From Vicinamibacteria bacterium (lineage in GTDB: Bacteria > Acidobacteriota > Vicinamibacteria > Fen-336): a DNA stretch of 64,000 bases. Each line of letters starts with the position of its first letter. The first letter of the stretch is position 1. A model generated the notes under the pieces. It made no database searches. It saw only the letters and a program-made list of their open reading frames with translations, and was not told where the DNA came from. A program made the position numbers and the translations under genes. This document shows positions 26,668 to 36,654 of the stretch, piece by piece. The stretch lies in the NCBI GenBank assembly GCA_035570235.1, contig DATMML010000042.1, positions 124,001 through 188,000 on the forward strand, given 5' to 3'.

Positions 26668-27888
26668 TCAAGGCTGGTCGGAGGGGGAAGAGAGCTCGGC
26701 TTCCAGCCGCTCGAGAAAGAAGCCGACATCGGTGACGAGCCCGATGGCCTGCATGGTGCCGCGGTTCGAGAGCTTGACGGGGACGGACTCCGTCATGTCC
26801 ACGCAGACCGTCCGCACCCGGGCCGGGAGCAGGTTGCCCACGGCGATGGAGTGGAGGGCGGAGGCCAGCATGAGGCACACGCCCGCCCCCTTGAGCGCAT
26901 CCACATAGGCCTTCTGGGCCGCGATCATGTCCGTGATCGTGTCCTTGAGGGGCCCATCGTCCCGGATCGAGCCCGCCAGCACGAAGGGGATCCCCCGCTT
27001 GACCGCTTCGTACATGACCCCGGAGGTGACAAGGCCCGACTCCACGGCCGGACGTATCCCCCCTGCCCGGTTCACGGAGTTGATGGCGAAGAGGTGGTTG
27101 CGGCTGCCCCCGTCCACCGCCCGTCCGCTCATCTGGCAGACCCCGAGGCTCGTCTTCAGGATCGACTTCTCCACGTCGTGCACGGCGAAGGCGTTGCCGG
27201 TGAGGAGCACGTCCACCCAGCCGTCGCGCAGGAGGCGGGCCAGGGACACGTCGCCCCCGGAATGCACGATGGCCGGGCCCGCCACCACCACGATCCTCTC
27301 CCCCGCCTGACGCGCCCTCCGCATCTCGCGCGCGCTGCCCGCGATGGCGATGCCCTTGTTGACCTCGGCTGAGATGTCGTTGGACATGAAGCCGAACACG
27401 GAGTAGTCGCGGCTGCGCTCGGGGGGACGCACCCTTATTCCGGCCCCGCGCAGGGCCACCGGCTCTCCCTTCCTGACCTGGCCCTGCTTCACGCAGTGGG
27501 GGGCGCCCGCCCGCAGCACGAGGGCGCAATCCATCTTCTGGTCGCGGGCGGCCTCCCACCGGCCCCCGATGCGCACGAAGGTGTCGAAGTTGGTGGTGGA
27601 GTAGAACTCGTCGGGCAGGATCCCGTCCGCCTCCGCGGGCGCGAAGCGGGCGTCGCCGGTCAAGGTGGAGAAGCCCAGGTAGGCGAGCGCCTCCAGGATG
27701 CGGTCGAGGGAATGGGGATCCCTGGCTTTCACGGCCAGGCTGGCCGACGAGGGATCCGCGTTGGTCTTGCCCACCCGGAAGGACAGGACCTCGAACTCCC
27801 CCCCCTCCTCCACGATCCGGTTGAACGCCTTGCGGAGGACGTCGGAGTCGATGAGGTGCCCTTCCATCGTGACCGTCTCTTCAACCAC
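26668..27888 (-). CDS. TIGR00300 / LOR-SDH domain protein, ornithine cyclodeaminase-like
   Basis: The 406-residue protein has an N-terminal LOR/SDH conserved domain (residues 1-100, with MEGHLIDSDVLRKAFNRI) and a C-terminal NAD-binding domain containing VVVAGPAIVHSGG and LLTGNAFAVHDVE. This layout matches TIGR00300 proteins, whose methanogen member converts ornithine to proline and ammonia and whose domain is also the C-terminal half of cyanobacterial AgrE/ArgZ. Ornithine cyclodeaminase is the best guess for function. GGAGG sits 7 bases before the GTG at 27888. The nearby P5C dehydrogenase is compatible with ornithine/proline metabolism. Confidence 0.85.
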   Translation of the reverse strand: MVEETVTMEGHLIDSDVLRKAFNRIVEEGGEFEVLSFRVGKTNADPSSASLAVKARDPHSLDRILEALAYLGFSTLTGDARFAPAEADGILPDEFYSTTNFDTFVRIGGRWEAARDQKMDCALVLRAGAPHCVKQGQVRKGEPVALRGAGIRVRPPERSRDYSVFGFMSNDISAEVNKGIAIAGSAREMRRARQAGERIVVVAGPAIVHSGGDVSLARLLRDGWVDVLLTGNAFAVHDVEKSILKTSLGVCQMSGRAVDGGSRNHLFAINSVNRAGGIRPAVESGLVTSGVMYEAVKRGIPFVLAGSIRDDGPLKDTITDMIAAQKAYVDALKGAGVCLMLASALHSIAVGNLLPARVRTVCVDMTESVPVKLSNRGTMQAIGLVTDVGFFLERLEAELSSPSDQP

Positions 27889-28023
27889 GAGAACACCTCC
27901 CCGAAGGCCCGCCGCGGAAGGTCCCTTGGCCGCGCCAGAGGGGCTCTCCCGGCCGACCTGGCCGCCCCCCTGAGGGGAGCAGCCCCGGAGGACAGAACGG
28001 GGGGAAAACGCGCCTCGGCATGG

Positions 28024-28578
28024 TCAGAGCTTGGGCAGGGTCAGCGTCTTCTGGGCCTGGTATTTTCCCTTCCTGTCCGCGTAGGAGGTCTCGCAAACCT
28101 CGTCGCTCTCGAAGAAGAGCACCTGGGCGATCCCCTCCCCGGCGTAGATCCGGGCCGGCAGGGGCGTGGTGTTCGAGACCTCCAGGGTCACAATGCCTTC
28201 CCACTCCGGTTCGAAGGGCGTGACGTTGACGATGATGCCGCAGCGCGCGTAGGTGGACTTGCCCACGCAAATCGTGATCACGTTGCGGGGGATCCGGAAG
28301 TACTCCACCGTACGGGCGAGGGCGAAGGAGTTGGGGGGGATGATGCAGACCTCGCCCCGGAAGTCGACGAAGGAACGGGGATCGAAGTTCTTGGGGTCCA
28401 CGATCGTGGAGTTGATGTTGGTGAAGATCTTGAACTCGTCGGCGATCCGCACGTCGTATCCGTAGGACGAGAGGCCGTAGGAGACGACCCCTTCCCGGAC
28501 CTGCTTCTCCGAGAAGGGCTCGATCATCTGGTGCTCGCGGGCCATCCGGCGGATCCACCGGTCGGACTTGACCGTCAT
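28024..28578 (-). CDS. dcd: dCTP deaminase
   Basis: This enzyme deaminates dCTP to dUTP for dTMP synthesis. The 184-residue product shows the family motifs SSYGYDVRI, the catalytic-region [10 protein letters not shown] and [12 protein letters not shown] with the active-site Glu. Whether it also hydrolyses dUTP (bifunctional form) is unclear. It lies 10 bases downstream of the DUF2905 gene. Confidence 0.96.
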   Translation of the reverse strand: MTVKSDRWIRRMAREHQMIEPFSEKQVREGVVSYGLSSYGYDVRIADEFKIFTNINSTIVDPKNFDPRSFVDFRGEVCIIPPNSFALARTVEYFRIPRNVITICVGKSTYARCGIIVNVTPFEPEWEGIVTLEVSNTTPLPARIYAGEGIAQVLFFESDEVCETSYADRKGKYQAQKTLTLPKL

Positions 28579-28588
28579 GACTTCCCTC

Positions 28589-28810
28589 CTATCGCCGGAA
28601 GAGCGAGAACAGCAGGGTGAGGAGAAGGCTCAGCAGGATCGAGGTCGCGAGGGGGAAGTAGAAGGTGAAGTTGCCCCGCCGGACCACGACGTCGCCGGGC
28701 AGCCGCACTCCGGCGGGGACCCGGCCCACCAGCAGGAGAATGACCCCCAGGCCGGCGAGCACCGCTCCCGCCGCGATGAGCCACCTCCCGAACTCCGTGA
28801 GATCCCTCAC
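28589..28810 (-). CDS. DUF2905 small membrane protein
   Basis: This is a 73-residue protein with two membrane segments. The loop carries the DUF2905 signature [18 protein letters not shown]. Function is unknown. It is commonly found near DNA-processing or housekeeping genes; here it lies between ndk and dcd on the same strand. Confidence 0.92.
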   Translation of the reverse strand: MRDLTEFGRWLIAAGAVLAGLGVILLLVGRVPAGVRLPGDVVVRRGNFTFYFPLATSILLSLLLTLLFSLFRR

Positions 28811-28879
28811 GCCACGATCATACCGTGGCGGGCGCGGGTTTTTGGTCAGCGCGCGGCCGCCCCGCGGGCGGTGGCCACC

Positions 28880-29308
28880 CTAGTCCCCGCCCTCGGGCAG
28901 CTCAATGCCGGGGAAGAAGTAGCCCATCTCCAGGCGCGCGCTCTCCGGCCCGTCCGAGCCGTGGATGCAGTTCGCCTCGATGGAGGAGGCGAAATCCCGG
29001 CGGATGGTGCCCGGCCGCGCCTGGGCCGGATCGGTAGCGCCCATGATCTCCCGCAGATGCGCGATCGCGCCCTCCCGCTCCAGGACCAGGGTCACGCAGG
29101 GGCCGGAGGACATGAAGCCGCAGAGGCTCCCGAAGAAGGGACGCTCGCGGTGCACATGGTAGAAGCCCTCCGCCTCCGCGCGCGTGAGGTACCGGAGGCG
29201 CAGGGCGACCATGCGGAAGCCGGCCTTCTCGAGCCGGGCCAGGATCTCCCCCGCCTGCCCCGCCTTCACCGCATCCGGCTTGATCATGGAAAACGTGCGT
29301 TCTTTCAA
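28880..29308 (-). CDS. ndk: Nucleoside diphosphate kinase
   Basis: Ndk transfers the gamma-phosphate of NTPs to NDPs. It has 142 residues, starts with [12 protein letters not shown] and has the phosphohistidine in NCIHGSDG near residue 117. It follows sucD by 11 bases; succinyl-CoA synthetase and Ndk are often linked because both exchange nucleotide phosphates. Confidence 0.97.
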   Translation of the reverse strand: MKERTFSMIKPDAVKAGQAGEILARLEKAGFRMVALRLRYLTRAEAEGFYHVHRERPFFGSLCGFMSSGPCVTLVLEREGAIAHLREIMGATDPAQARPGTIRRDFASSIEANCIHGSDGPESARLEMGYFFPGIELPEGGD

Positions 29309-29319
29309 AGCCGGCGCTC

Positions 29320-30195
29320 CTACCTCTTCCTCAGGACCCGGGCCACCGCAGTCCCGATCTCCGCGGGTGACTTGATCACGTGGATCCCCGCCGTCTTCAT
29401 GGCCCTCATCTTCTCGGCCGCGGTCCCCTTGCCCCCGGCGATGATGGCCCCCGCGTGGCCCATGCGTCGCCCGGGGGGCGCGGTCTGCCCGGCGATGAAG
29501 CCCACGACCGGCTTCCGCACGTGCTTCTTGACGAAAGCCGCGGCCTCCTCCTCGGCGCTCCCCCCGATCTCGCCGATCATGACGATGGCGCGGGTGGCAC
29601 GGTCCCGGTTGAACAGCTCGAGGGCATCGAGGTGGCTAGTGCCGATGATGGGGTCGCCCCCGATGCCGATGCAGGTGGATTGGCCGATGCCGAGGGCGGT
29701 GAGCTGGTTGACCGCCTCGTAGGTCAAGGTCCCGCTACGGCTCACCACCCCCACCGACCCGCCCTTGTGGATGTGGCCGGGCATGATGCCGACCTTGCAC
29801 TTCTCCGCGGGGGAGATGATGCCGGGGCAGTTGGGGCCGATCAGGCGCGTGGGGCGCCCGACCAGGAAGGCCGCCGCTCTCACCATGTCCAGGGTGGGGA
29901 TGCCCTCGGTGATGCAGACGACAAGCGCGATCCCCGCGTCCGCGGCCTCCATGATGGCGTCCGCGGCACCGGGGGGGGGCACGAAGATGATGGAAACGTT
30001 GGCCCCCGTCTTGCGCACCGCCTCCTCCACGCCGTCGAAGAGGGGGAAGCCTTCCACCGTGGTCCCCCCCTTCCCGGGGGTGACCCCCCCGACCACGGTC
30101 GTGCCGTATTCGCGGCAACCCACGGCATGGAAGGTCCCGTGCTTCCCCATGCCCTGCACGAGGAGGCGGGTGTCCCGACCCACGAGGACGCTCAT
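29320..30195 (-). CDS. sucD: Succinyl-CoA synthetase alpha subunit
   Basis: The alpha subunit binds CoA and carries the catalytic phosphohistidine, in [10 protein letters not shown] near residue 243. The CoA-binding Rossmann domain at the N-terminus shows [14 protein letters not shown]. Length is 291 residues, as usual. Its ATG overlaps the sucC stop (ATGA), coupling synthesis of the two subunits. Confidence 0.98.
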   Translation of the reverse strand: MSVLVGRDTRLLVQGMGKHGTFHAVGCREYGTTVVGGVTPGKGGTTVEGFPLFDGVEEAVRKTGANVSIIFVPPPGAADAIMEAADAGIALVVCITEGIPTLDMVRAAAFLVGRPTRLIGPNCPGIISPAEKCKVGIMPGHIHKGGSVGVVSRSGTLTYEAVNQLTALGIGQSTCIGIGGDPIIGTSHLDALELFNRDRATRAIVMIGEIGGSAEEEAAAFVKKHVRKPVVGFIAGQTAPPGRRMGHAGAIIAGGKGTAAEKMRAMKTAGIHVIKSPAEIGTAVARVLRKR

Positions 30196-31367
30196 GACGC
30201 CCCCGCGGCCGCGGCCACGACCTTGTTCGCGGCCTGCTTCATCTCGTCGGCGGTGGCAAAGTTGAGTCCCGACGTGCGAAGCATCTCCTTTCCGATCTCC
30301 TCGTTGTTGCCTTTCATGCGGATCACCACCGGCACCTTGACCTTCAGGTCGCGCACGGCCGTGATTACCCCTTCCGCCAGCACGTCGCAGCGGAGGATGC
30401 CGCCGAAGATGTTGATGAGGACCGCTTTCACCTCCCGGTCCGCGAGCAGGATCCGGAAGGCGTTGCGGATCTGCTCCGCGTTCGCTCCTCCCCCCACGTC
30501 CAGAAAGTTGGCGGGCGCCCCCCCCGCGAGCTTGATGATGTCCATGGTGGCCATGGCCAAGCCCGCTCCGTTGACCATGCAGCCCACGTTGCCCCCCTCC
30601 AGCTTGATGTAGTTCAGACCGTACTTGGAGGCGTCCACTTCGAGGGGGTCCTCCTCGTCGAAGTCGCGCAGCTCCCGGAGCTCGGGATGGCGATAGAGGG
30701 CGTTGTCGTCGAAGCTGAGCTTGGCATCCAGGGCCAGAAAGTCACCGGCCTTCGTCATCAGGAAGGGGTTGATCTCCAGGAGCGAGGCGTCCACGGCCTC
30801 GAAGGCCCGGAAGAGCGACTGCATGAAAGCGACGGCCTTGGCCAGGAGGGGGCCGGGAAGGCCCAGGCCGAAGGCCAGCTTGCGGGCCTGGAAGGCCTGG
30901 AAGCCCACCGCGGGGTCCACGGTCTCTCTGAGGATGGCTTTCTTGTCCCGGGCCGCGACCTCCTCGATCTCCATCCCGCCCGTGGCGGAAGCCATGAACA
31001 CGGTCCGCGCCCAACCGCGGTCCACGAGCAGGGCGAGGTACATCTCGCGGGAGCCGGCGAGGTCTATTCCCTGCTCGACGAGGAGGCGCCGGACCACACG
31101 ACCCTCGAGACCGGTCTGGACCGTCCGCAGGGTCATGCCCAGCATGGCTTTCGCCAGCGCCTCGCACTCGTCCGCCGACCGGGCGAGCTTCACCCCCCCC
31201 GCCTGGCCCCGCCCGCCCGCGTGGATCTGGGCCTTGACCACGACCGGGAAGCCCAGGCCCTTGGCCACCTCCACCGCCTCGTCGGCGGTGTAGGCCACGC
31301 CGCTGCGGGGTGTGGGCACCCCGAAGGAGGCGAGGACCGCCTTGGCCTGATACTCGTGGATCTTCAT
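30192..31367 (-). CDS. sucC: Succinyl-CoA synthetase beta subunit
   Basis: The beta subunit has an ATP-grasp nucleotide-binding domain and determines ADP or GDP use. The 391-residue product starts with the invariant MKIHEYQAK and has [15 protein letters not shown] and the C-terminal [10 protein letters not shown] loop. With sucD it makes ATP or GTP from succinyl-CoA in the TCA cycle. It is the first gene of sucC-sucD-ndk and has a clear promoter and an unusual hairpin over its ribosome site. Confidence 0.98.
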   Translation of the reverse strand: MKIHEYQAKAVLASFGVPTPRSGVAYTADEAVEVAKGLGFPVVVKAQIHAGGRGQAGGVKLARSADECEALAKAMLGMTLRTVQTGLEGRVVRRLLVEQGIDLAGSREMYLALLVDRGWARTVFMASATGGMEIEEVAARDKKAILRETVDPAVGFQAFQARKLAFGLGLPGPLLAKAVAFMQSLFRAFEAVDASLLEINPFLMTKAGDFLALDAKLSFDDNALYRHPELRELRDFDEEDPLEVDASKYGLNYIKLEGGNVGCMVNGAGLAMATMDIIKLAGGAPANFLDVGGGANAEQIRNAFRILLADREVKAVLINIFGGILRCDVLAEGVITAVRDLKVKVPVVIRMKGNNEEIGKEMLRTSGLNFATADEMKQAANKVVAAAAGAS

Positions 31368-31377
31368 TTCGTGAGGA

Positions 31378-31397
31378 CCTCCAGAGTCTCTTGGAGG
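31378..31397 (-). promoter_or_regulatory. Hairpin covering the sucC Shine-Dalgarno sequence
   Basis: On the minus strand CCTCCA and TGGAGG form a perfect 6-bp stem with an 8-base loop. The GGAGG arm (31382-31378) is the only ribosome-binding site of sucC, 10 bases from its ATG, so the stem could hold translation down. Confidence 0.45.
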
Positions 31398-31416
31398 GGA
31401 ACCGCTCGCGGTGCGG

Positions 31417-31446
31417 ATGATAGTCAGGGGGCCGGCAGGGAGTCAA
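31417..31446 (-). promoter_or_regulatory. Sigma-70-like promoter for sucC-sucD-ndk
   Basis: On the minus strand TTGACT (31446-31441) and TATCAT (31422-31417) are spaced by 18 bases. The leader to the sucC ATG would be about 44 bases. Confidence 0.6.
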
Positions 31447-31505
31447 TCCGCTGCGGGTCTAGACTTTGGGGGCCCTTCCCCGGGGGCGCCGCGCTCCTGA
31501 AGAGC

Positions 31506-32234
31506 TCACTTCCGGATGGCCAGAAGCTCCACCTCGAAGACGAGGGTGGCCCCGCCGGGGATGACGGGCGGGTGCCCCTGATCGCCGTAGGCTATCTCCG
31601 AGGGGCAGACCAGCCGCGCCTTCTCCCCCACCTTCATGCGCTGCACACCCTCTCCCCAGCACGGGATCACACCATTGAGGGGGAAGTCGATCGGCTGCCC
31701 CCTCGCGATCGAGCTGTCGAAGACGGTGCCGTCGATGAGCGTGCCCTGGTAGTGCACCTGGACCGTGTCCTTCCCGCTCGGGCTCGGGCCCTTGCCCGGA
31801 GTCAGGGTGCGGTAGACCAGTCCGGAGTTGGTCTTGACCGCCCCCGGCTCGTGGGCGGCCGCGTCGCGGAAGGACTCGCCTTTGGCCTTCTCCGCCGTCG
31901 CCCCCAGCGCGGCCCGGGCGTGGGCCAGCGCTTCGATCTTGGGGCCGTAAACCTCTAGCGGGACCTCGGACTTCCCCCCGGCAGACGTGTCGTTCAGGCC
32001 CTTCTTCAGGATCTCAACCTCAGCCGGGGTGAGCTTGAGGGGGGCCACGAAACGACCGCCCAAGTTGGCCCCCAGAGCGTAGATCGTCTTTTCGTCCTCC
32101 GTCTTCAGCACGGAGGAGCCCGCGGGGGAAGGACTCGCTTGGGGTGCCTCGGCCTGGCAACCCCAAAGGGCGGCGACGAGGGCTGCGGTCACGGCCAGCC
32201 CGGGAGCGGCATGCTTTAGGTTCATCCTGGTCAC
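31506..32234 (-). CDS. FKBP-type peptidyl-prolyl isomerase, lipoprotein
   Basis: The 242-residue protein has a lipoprotein signal with a Cys in AALWGCQAE near residue 26, an N-terminal helical dimerisation region (FKBP_N-like, LGANLGGRFVAPLKL) and a C-terminal FKBP domain with VQVHYQGTLIDGTVFDSS and VIPCWGEGVQRM. It should catalyse proline isomerisation in the periplasm, like FkpA or Mip. The GTG at 32234 is 5 bases from GGAGG and fits better than the in-frame ATG at 32225. Confidence 0.93.
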   Translation of the reverse strand: MTRMNLKHAAPGLAVTAALVAALWGCQAEAPQASPSPAGSSVLKTEDEKTIYALGANLGGRFVAPLKLTPAEVEILKKGLNDTSAGGKSEVPLEVYGPKIEALAHARAALGATAEKAKGESFRDAAAHEPGAVKTNSGLVYRTLTPGKGPSPSGKDTVQVHYQGTLIDGTVFDSSIARGQPIDFPLNGVIPCWGEGVQRMKVGEKARLVCPSEIAYGDQGHPPVIPGGATLVFEVELLAIRK

Positions 32235-32239
32235 GGTAT

Positions 32240-32260
32240 CCTCCGGCGCGGCCCCGGAGG
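32240..32260 (-). promoter_or_regulatory. Hairpin covering the FKBP gene Shine-Dalgarno sequence
   Basis: The perfect 7-bp inverted repeat CCTCCGG (32240-32246) and CCGGAGG (32254-32260) overlaps the GGAGG that serves the GTG at 32234 on the minus strand. It may modulate translation or be a GC-rich coincidence. Confidence 0.35.
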
Positions 32261-32369
32261 CCGAGCGAAGTAAAGAAGTTAGCCCGCCATCCTATACGCC
32301 CCCGACGGGAGAGGCAAACCCACGCGGGAGCGGGCCCCACGGTACAATCGCGCGGAGGAGGGCGTCGCC

Positions 32370-33746
32370 TTGACAGGTGGGGGCGGGCGGGGCGAGGCTC
32401 CGGGGAACCGCGCGTGGCCCTTCCTGGCCGGTCTCTTGGCCGGAGGGGCGGGCGCCATTCTGGCCTACTCCCTCGCCCCCCGGCGTGGTCTCGACCCCCG
32501 GCTTATCCGGGCCTTGCCCGATGATCCCCGCGTCCCCCCCGTGGTGGTGTTGCCCGGCATTCTGGGCAGCCAACTCCATCACCCGGACGGGACGCAGGCC
32601 TGGCTCAACGTCGGCAACGCCCTTGGCCACCACGCGCTGAGCCTCCCCTTCCGGCTCCCCCTCTCCGCGAGCCGCGACGACCTCGTGCCGGGGGGCCTGC
32701 TGGGCGCGGACACCGTGCTCCCTCGGGTCTTCGGCTTCACGGAGTACGCCGACCTCGTGGACGTGCTCGAAGAGTCCGGCTTTCGGCCGGCCAGCCGCCG
32801 CGGCCTCGCCTTCCATATCTTCTCTTACGACTGGCGGCGGGACCTGGTGGAGTCGGCCCGGGCGCTCCACGAGAGCCTGGAGGCCCTGGCCGAGGAGCGC
32901 GGCGGGGACGAGGCCAGCTTCAACATCATCGGGCACAGCATGGGCGGGCTGGTGGCCCGCTACTACCTGCGCTATGGCACCGCGGAGCCGGAAGGGCCCG
33001 TGACGTGGGCGGGGGCCCGCCGCATTCGCAACCTGGTCCTGGTCGCGGTCCCCAACGCGGGGAGCATCCCCTCCCTCGACGCCATCCTGAACGGCAACCG
33101 GGTGGGCCTCTCCTACACCACCCTCGCCGCCTCCGTGATCGCGCGCATGCCCTCCATCTACCAGCTCCTCCCCCCCGCCGGCGCCCCGGCCCTCCTGGAC
33201 CATCGTGGCCATCCCCTGGACGTGGACCTCCACGACGTCGCGGTGTGGGAACGGTTTGGCTGGGGGCCTTTCGGCGCGCCGCCCCCGCGACGCCGGGGGG
33301 ACAGACTGGAGGCCGACCCCGATCCGGAAGCCCACCGGGCCTTCCTGGCCGTCGCCCTCGCCCGCGCCGGTGCCGTCCACCGAGCCCTGTCCCGTCCGCC
33401 CGAGGCTCCCTGCCCGACCCGGGTGTTGCTCCTCGGCGGCGACTGCTTGCCCACCCTGGCCCGGGCGATGGTTCTGGAGCCACGGGGGACGCCGCCCCGC
33501 TTCGAGCCCGCCACCCACCGAGAGGCGGACCTCATGTTCGAGGCGGGCGACGGGCGGGTGACCCGCGCCAGCGTCCTGGCTGCGCAGCTTCCGGGGGCCG
33601 AGGAGGCGGAGACGGGCAGCGGCCTGGCCGAGGTCTCGCACGCCATCTTCGGGAGCGCCGAGCATCACGGCATTTACCGCGAGCCCACCTTCCAGAGCAT
33701 TCTCCTCCGGCTGCTCCTTCGCCCGGCTCGCGAGAAGGTTCGGTGA
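32370..33746 (+). CDS. Lecithin:cholesterol acyltransferase-like alpha/beta hydrolase
   Basis: The 458-residue protein has an N-terminal membrane segment (FLAGLLAGGAGAILAYSL) and an alpha/beta hydrolase domain of the LCAT/PDAT family: oxyanion-loop motif VVLPGILGSQL, aromatic lid-like HDWRRD equivalent (YDWRRDLVES) and the nucleophile elbow IGHSMGG near residue 190. Such enzymes move or release acyl groups of phospholipids. The TTG start has GGAGGAG 9 bases upstream, and a TACAAT -10 box lies at 32343-32348. Its stop overlaps a possible GTG-started small ORF. Confidence 0.88.
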   Translation: MTGGGGRGEAPGNRAWPFLAGLLAGGAGAILAYSLAPRRGLDPRLIRALPDDPRVPPVVVLPGILGSQLHHPDGTQAWLNVGNALGHHALSLPFRLPLSASRDDLVPGGLLGADTVLPRVFGFTEYADLVDVLEESGFRPASRRGLAFHIFSYDWRRDLVESARALHESLEALAEERGGDEASFNIIGHSMGGLVARYYLRYGTAEPEGPVTWAGARRIRNLVLVAVPNAGSIPSLDAILNGNRVGLSYTTLAASVIARMPSIYQLLPPAGAPALLDHRGHPLDVDLHDVAVWERFGWGPFGAPPPRRRGDRLEADPDPEAHRAFLAVALARAGAVHRALSRPPEAPCPTRVLLLGGDCLPTLARAMVLEPRGTPPRFEPATHREADLMFEAGDGRVTRASVLAAQLPGAEEAETGSGLAEVSHAIFGSAEHHGIYREPTFQSILLRLLLRPAREKVR

Positions 33747-33853
33747 CGCGGGGGGGCGACGTGCCCGAGGATGCGAGGTTCGAGACCGAGCTGAGAGCGG
33801 CGGTGGAGGCCCGGCGGCGACGGGAGCAGAAGTATCGCGCGCTCCCACCCTGA
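33743..33853 (+). CDS. Possible 36-residue coupled small protein
   Basis: A GTG overlapping the LCAT-like stop (GTGA) opens a 36-codon frame ending at 33853. The product is strongly charged with an Arg/Glu-rich helix-like middle (ELRAAVEARRRRE). The overlap mode matches this genome's coupling habit, but the frame is short and no family is recognised. Confidence 0.3.
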   Translation: MTRGGDVPEDARFETELRAAVEARRRREQKYRALPP

Positions 33854-33860
33854 GCGGTTG

Positions 33861-33889
33861 TTGCGCGCTCGGTGCGGCCCGGCTAGAAT
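33861..33889 (+). promoter_or_regulatory. Promoter of sdhCAB giving a probable leaderless mRNA
   Basis: TTGCGC (33861-33866) and TAGAAT (33884-33889) are spaced by 17 bases. Only 6 bases separate the -10 box from the sdhC GTG at 33896, so transcription should begin at or next to the start codon. No Shine-Dalgarno sequence is present. Confidence 0.6.
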
Positions 33890-33895
33890 CGCGCC

Positions 33896-34612
33896 GTGAA
33901 CACCCCGGCGATGCAGTATCTTGCATCGGCCTCCCCAGGGGCAGACGGGCAGCGGACGGCGACCTTCCTCGCTTCCACGATCGGCCGGAAAGTGGTGATG
34001 GCCGGGAGCGGCCTCGTGCTCTTCGGCTTCGTGGTCGGGCACATGGTGGGCAACCTCCAGGTGTACCTGGGAGCGGAGGCCCTCAACGCCTACGCCGTCT
34101 TCCTCCGGGAGTTCCTGCACGGGGCCGGGATCTGGATCGCCCGCACGGGGCTCCTGGCCGCGGTGGCGCTCCACATCTGGGCCGCGACCTCCTTGACCCT
34201 CGACAACCGGGCGGCGCGGCCGGTGGGCTACCGGAAGACCCGCCACCGGGAGTCCACCTACGCCTCCCGGACCATGGTCTGGAGCGGTCCCATCCTGCTC
34301 CTCTTCATCGTCTACCACCTGATGCACTTTACCTTCGGCAACCTGCATCCGGACTTCCGCGCGGGCGACGTCTACCACAACTTCGTGGTGGGCTTTCAAG
34401 CGTGGCCGGTCTCCTTGTTCTACGCGCTGGCCATGCTGGCCCTGGGCCTGCACATGTACCATGGCGTCTGGAGCATGCTGCAGACCTTGGGCCTCAGCCA
34501 CCCGCGCTTCAACGCCCTGCGCCACTCGTTCTCCACCCTGATCACGGTGGTGGTGGTGGCGGGCAACCTCTCCTTCCCCCTGGCCGTGCTGAGCGGCCTC
34601 CTCCACGAGTAG
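33896..34612 (+). CDS. sdhC: Succinate dehydrogenase cytochrome b subunit (b558 family)
   Basis: This 238-residue membrane anchor has five predicted helices and belongs to the single-polypeptide diheme b558 type found in Bacillus, Bacteroidota and Acidobacteriota, rather than the two-subunit SdhC/SdhD type. Candidate heme-ligand histidines lie in VVGHMVGN, VALHIWA, YHLMHF and LHMYHG. It passes electrons between SdhAB and the quinone pool, usually menaquinone in this type. GTG start; sdhA begins 3 bases after its stop codon. Confidence 0.95.
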   Translation: MNTPAMQYLASASPGADGQRTATFLASTIGRKVVMAGSGLVLFGFVVGHMVGNLQVYLGAEALNAYAVFLREFLHGAGIWIARTGLLAAVALHIWAATSLTLDNRAARPVGYRKTRHRESTYASRTMVWSGPILLLFIVYHLMHFTFGNLHPDFRAGDVYHNFVVGFQAWPVSLFYALAMLALGLHMYHGVWSMLQTLGLSHPRFNALRHSFSTLITVVVVAGNLSFPLAVLSGLLHE

Positions 34613-34615
34613 GCC

Positions 34616-36525
<1,910 letters not shown>

Positions 36526-36529
<4 letters not shown>

Positions 36530-36651
36530 AGGGCGCGGGGAGCGGCCCGGCCCCCGAACCGGCCTCCGCCAAGCGCCCGCGCCCGGGGGGGCGGCCCGGG
36601 GGGCCCAAGCCATCCCCGCTTGTCTGCGGCCGCTGTCCGCGCCGGGAGTAG
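36526..36651 (+). CDS. Possible 41-residue small protein between sdhA and sdhB
   Basis: An ATG overlapping the sdhA stop (ATGA) opens 41 codons up to 36651, just 3 bases before sdhB. The product is Pro/Gly/Arg-rich with a CGRC motif near its end. The overlap fits translational coupling, but composition is biased and no family is recognised; it could be a non-functional spacer. Confidence 0.3.
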
Positions 36652-36654
36652 AGG

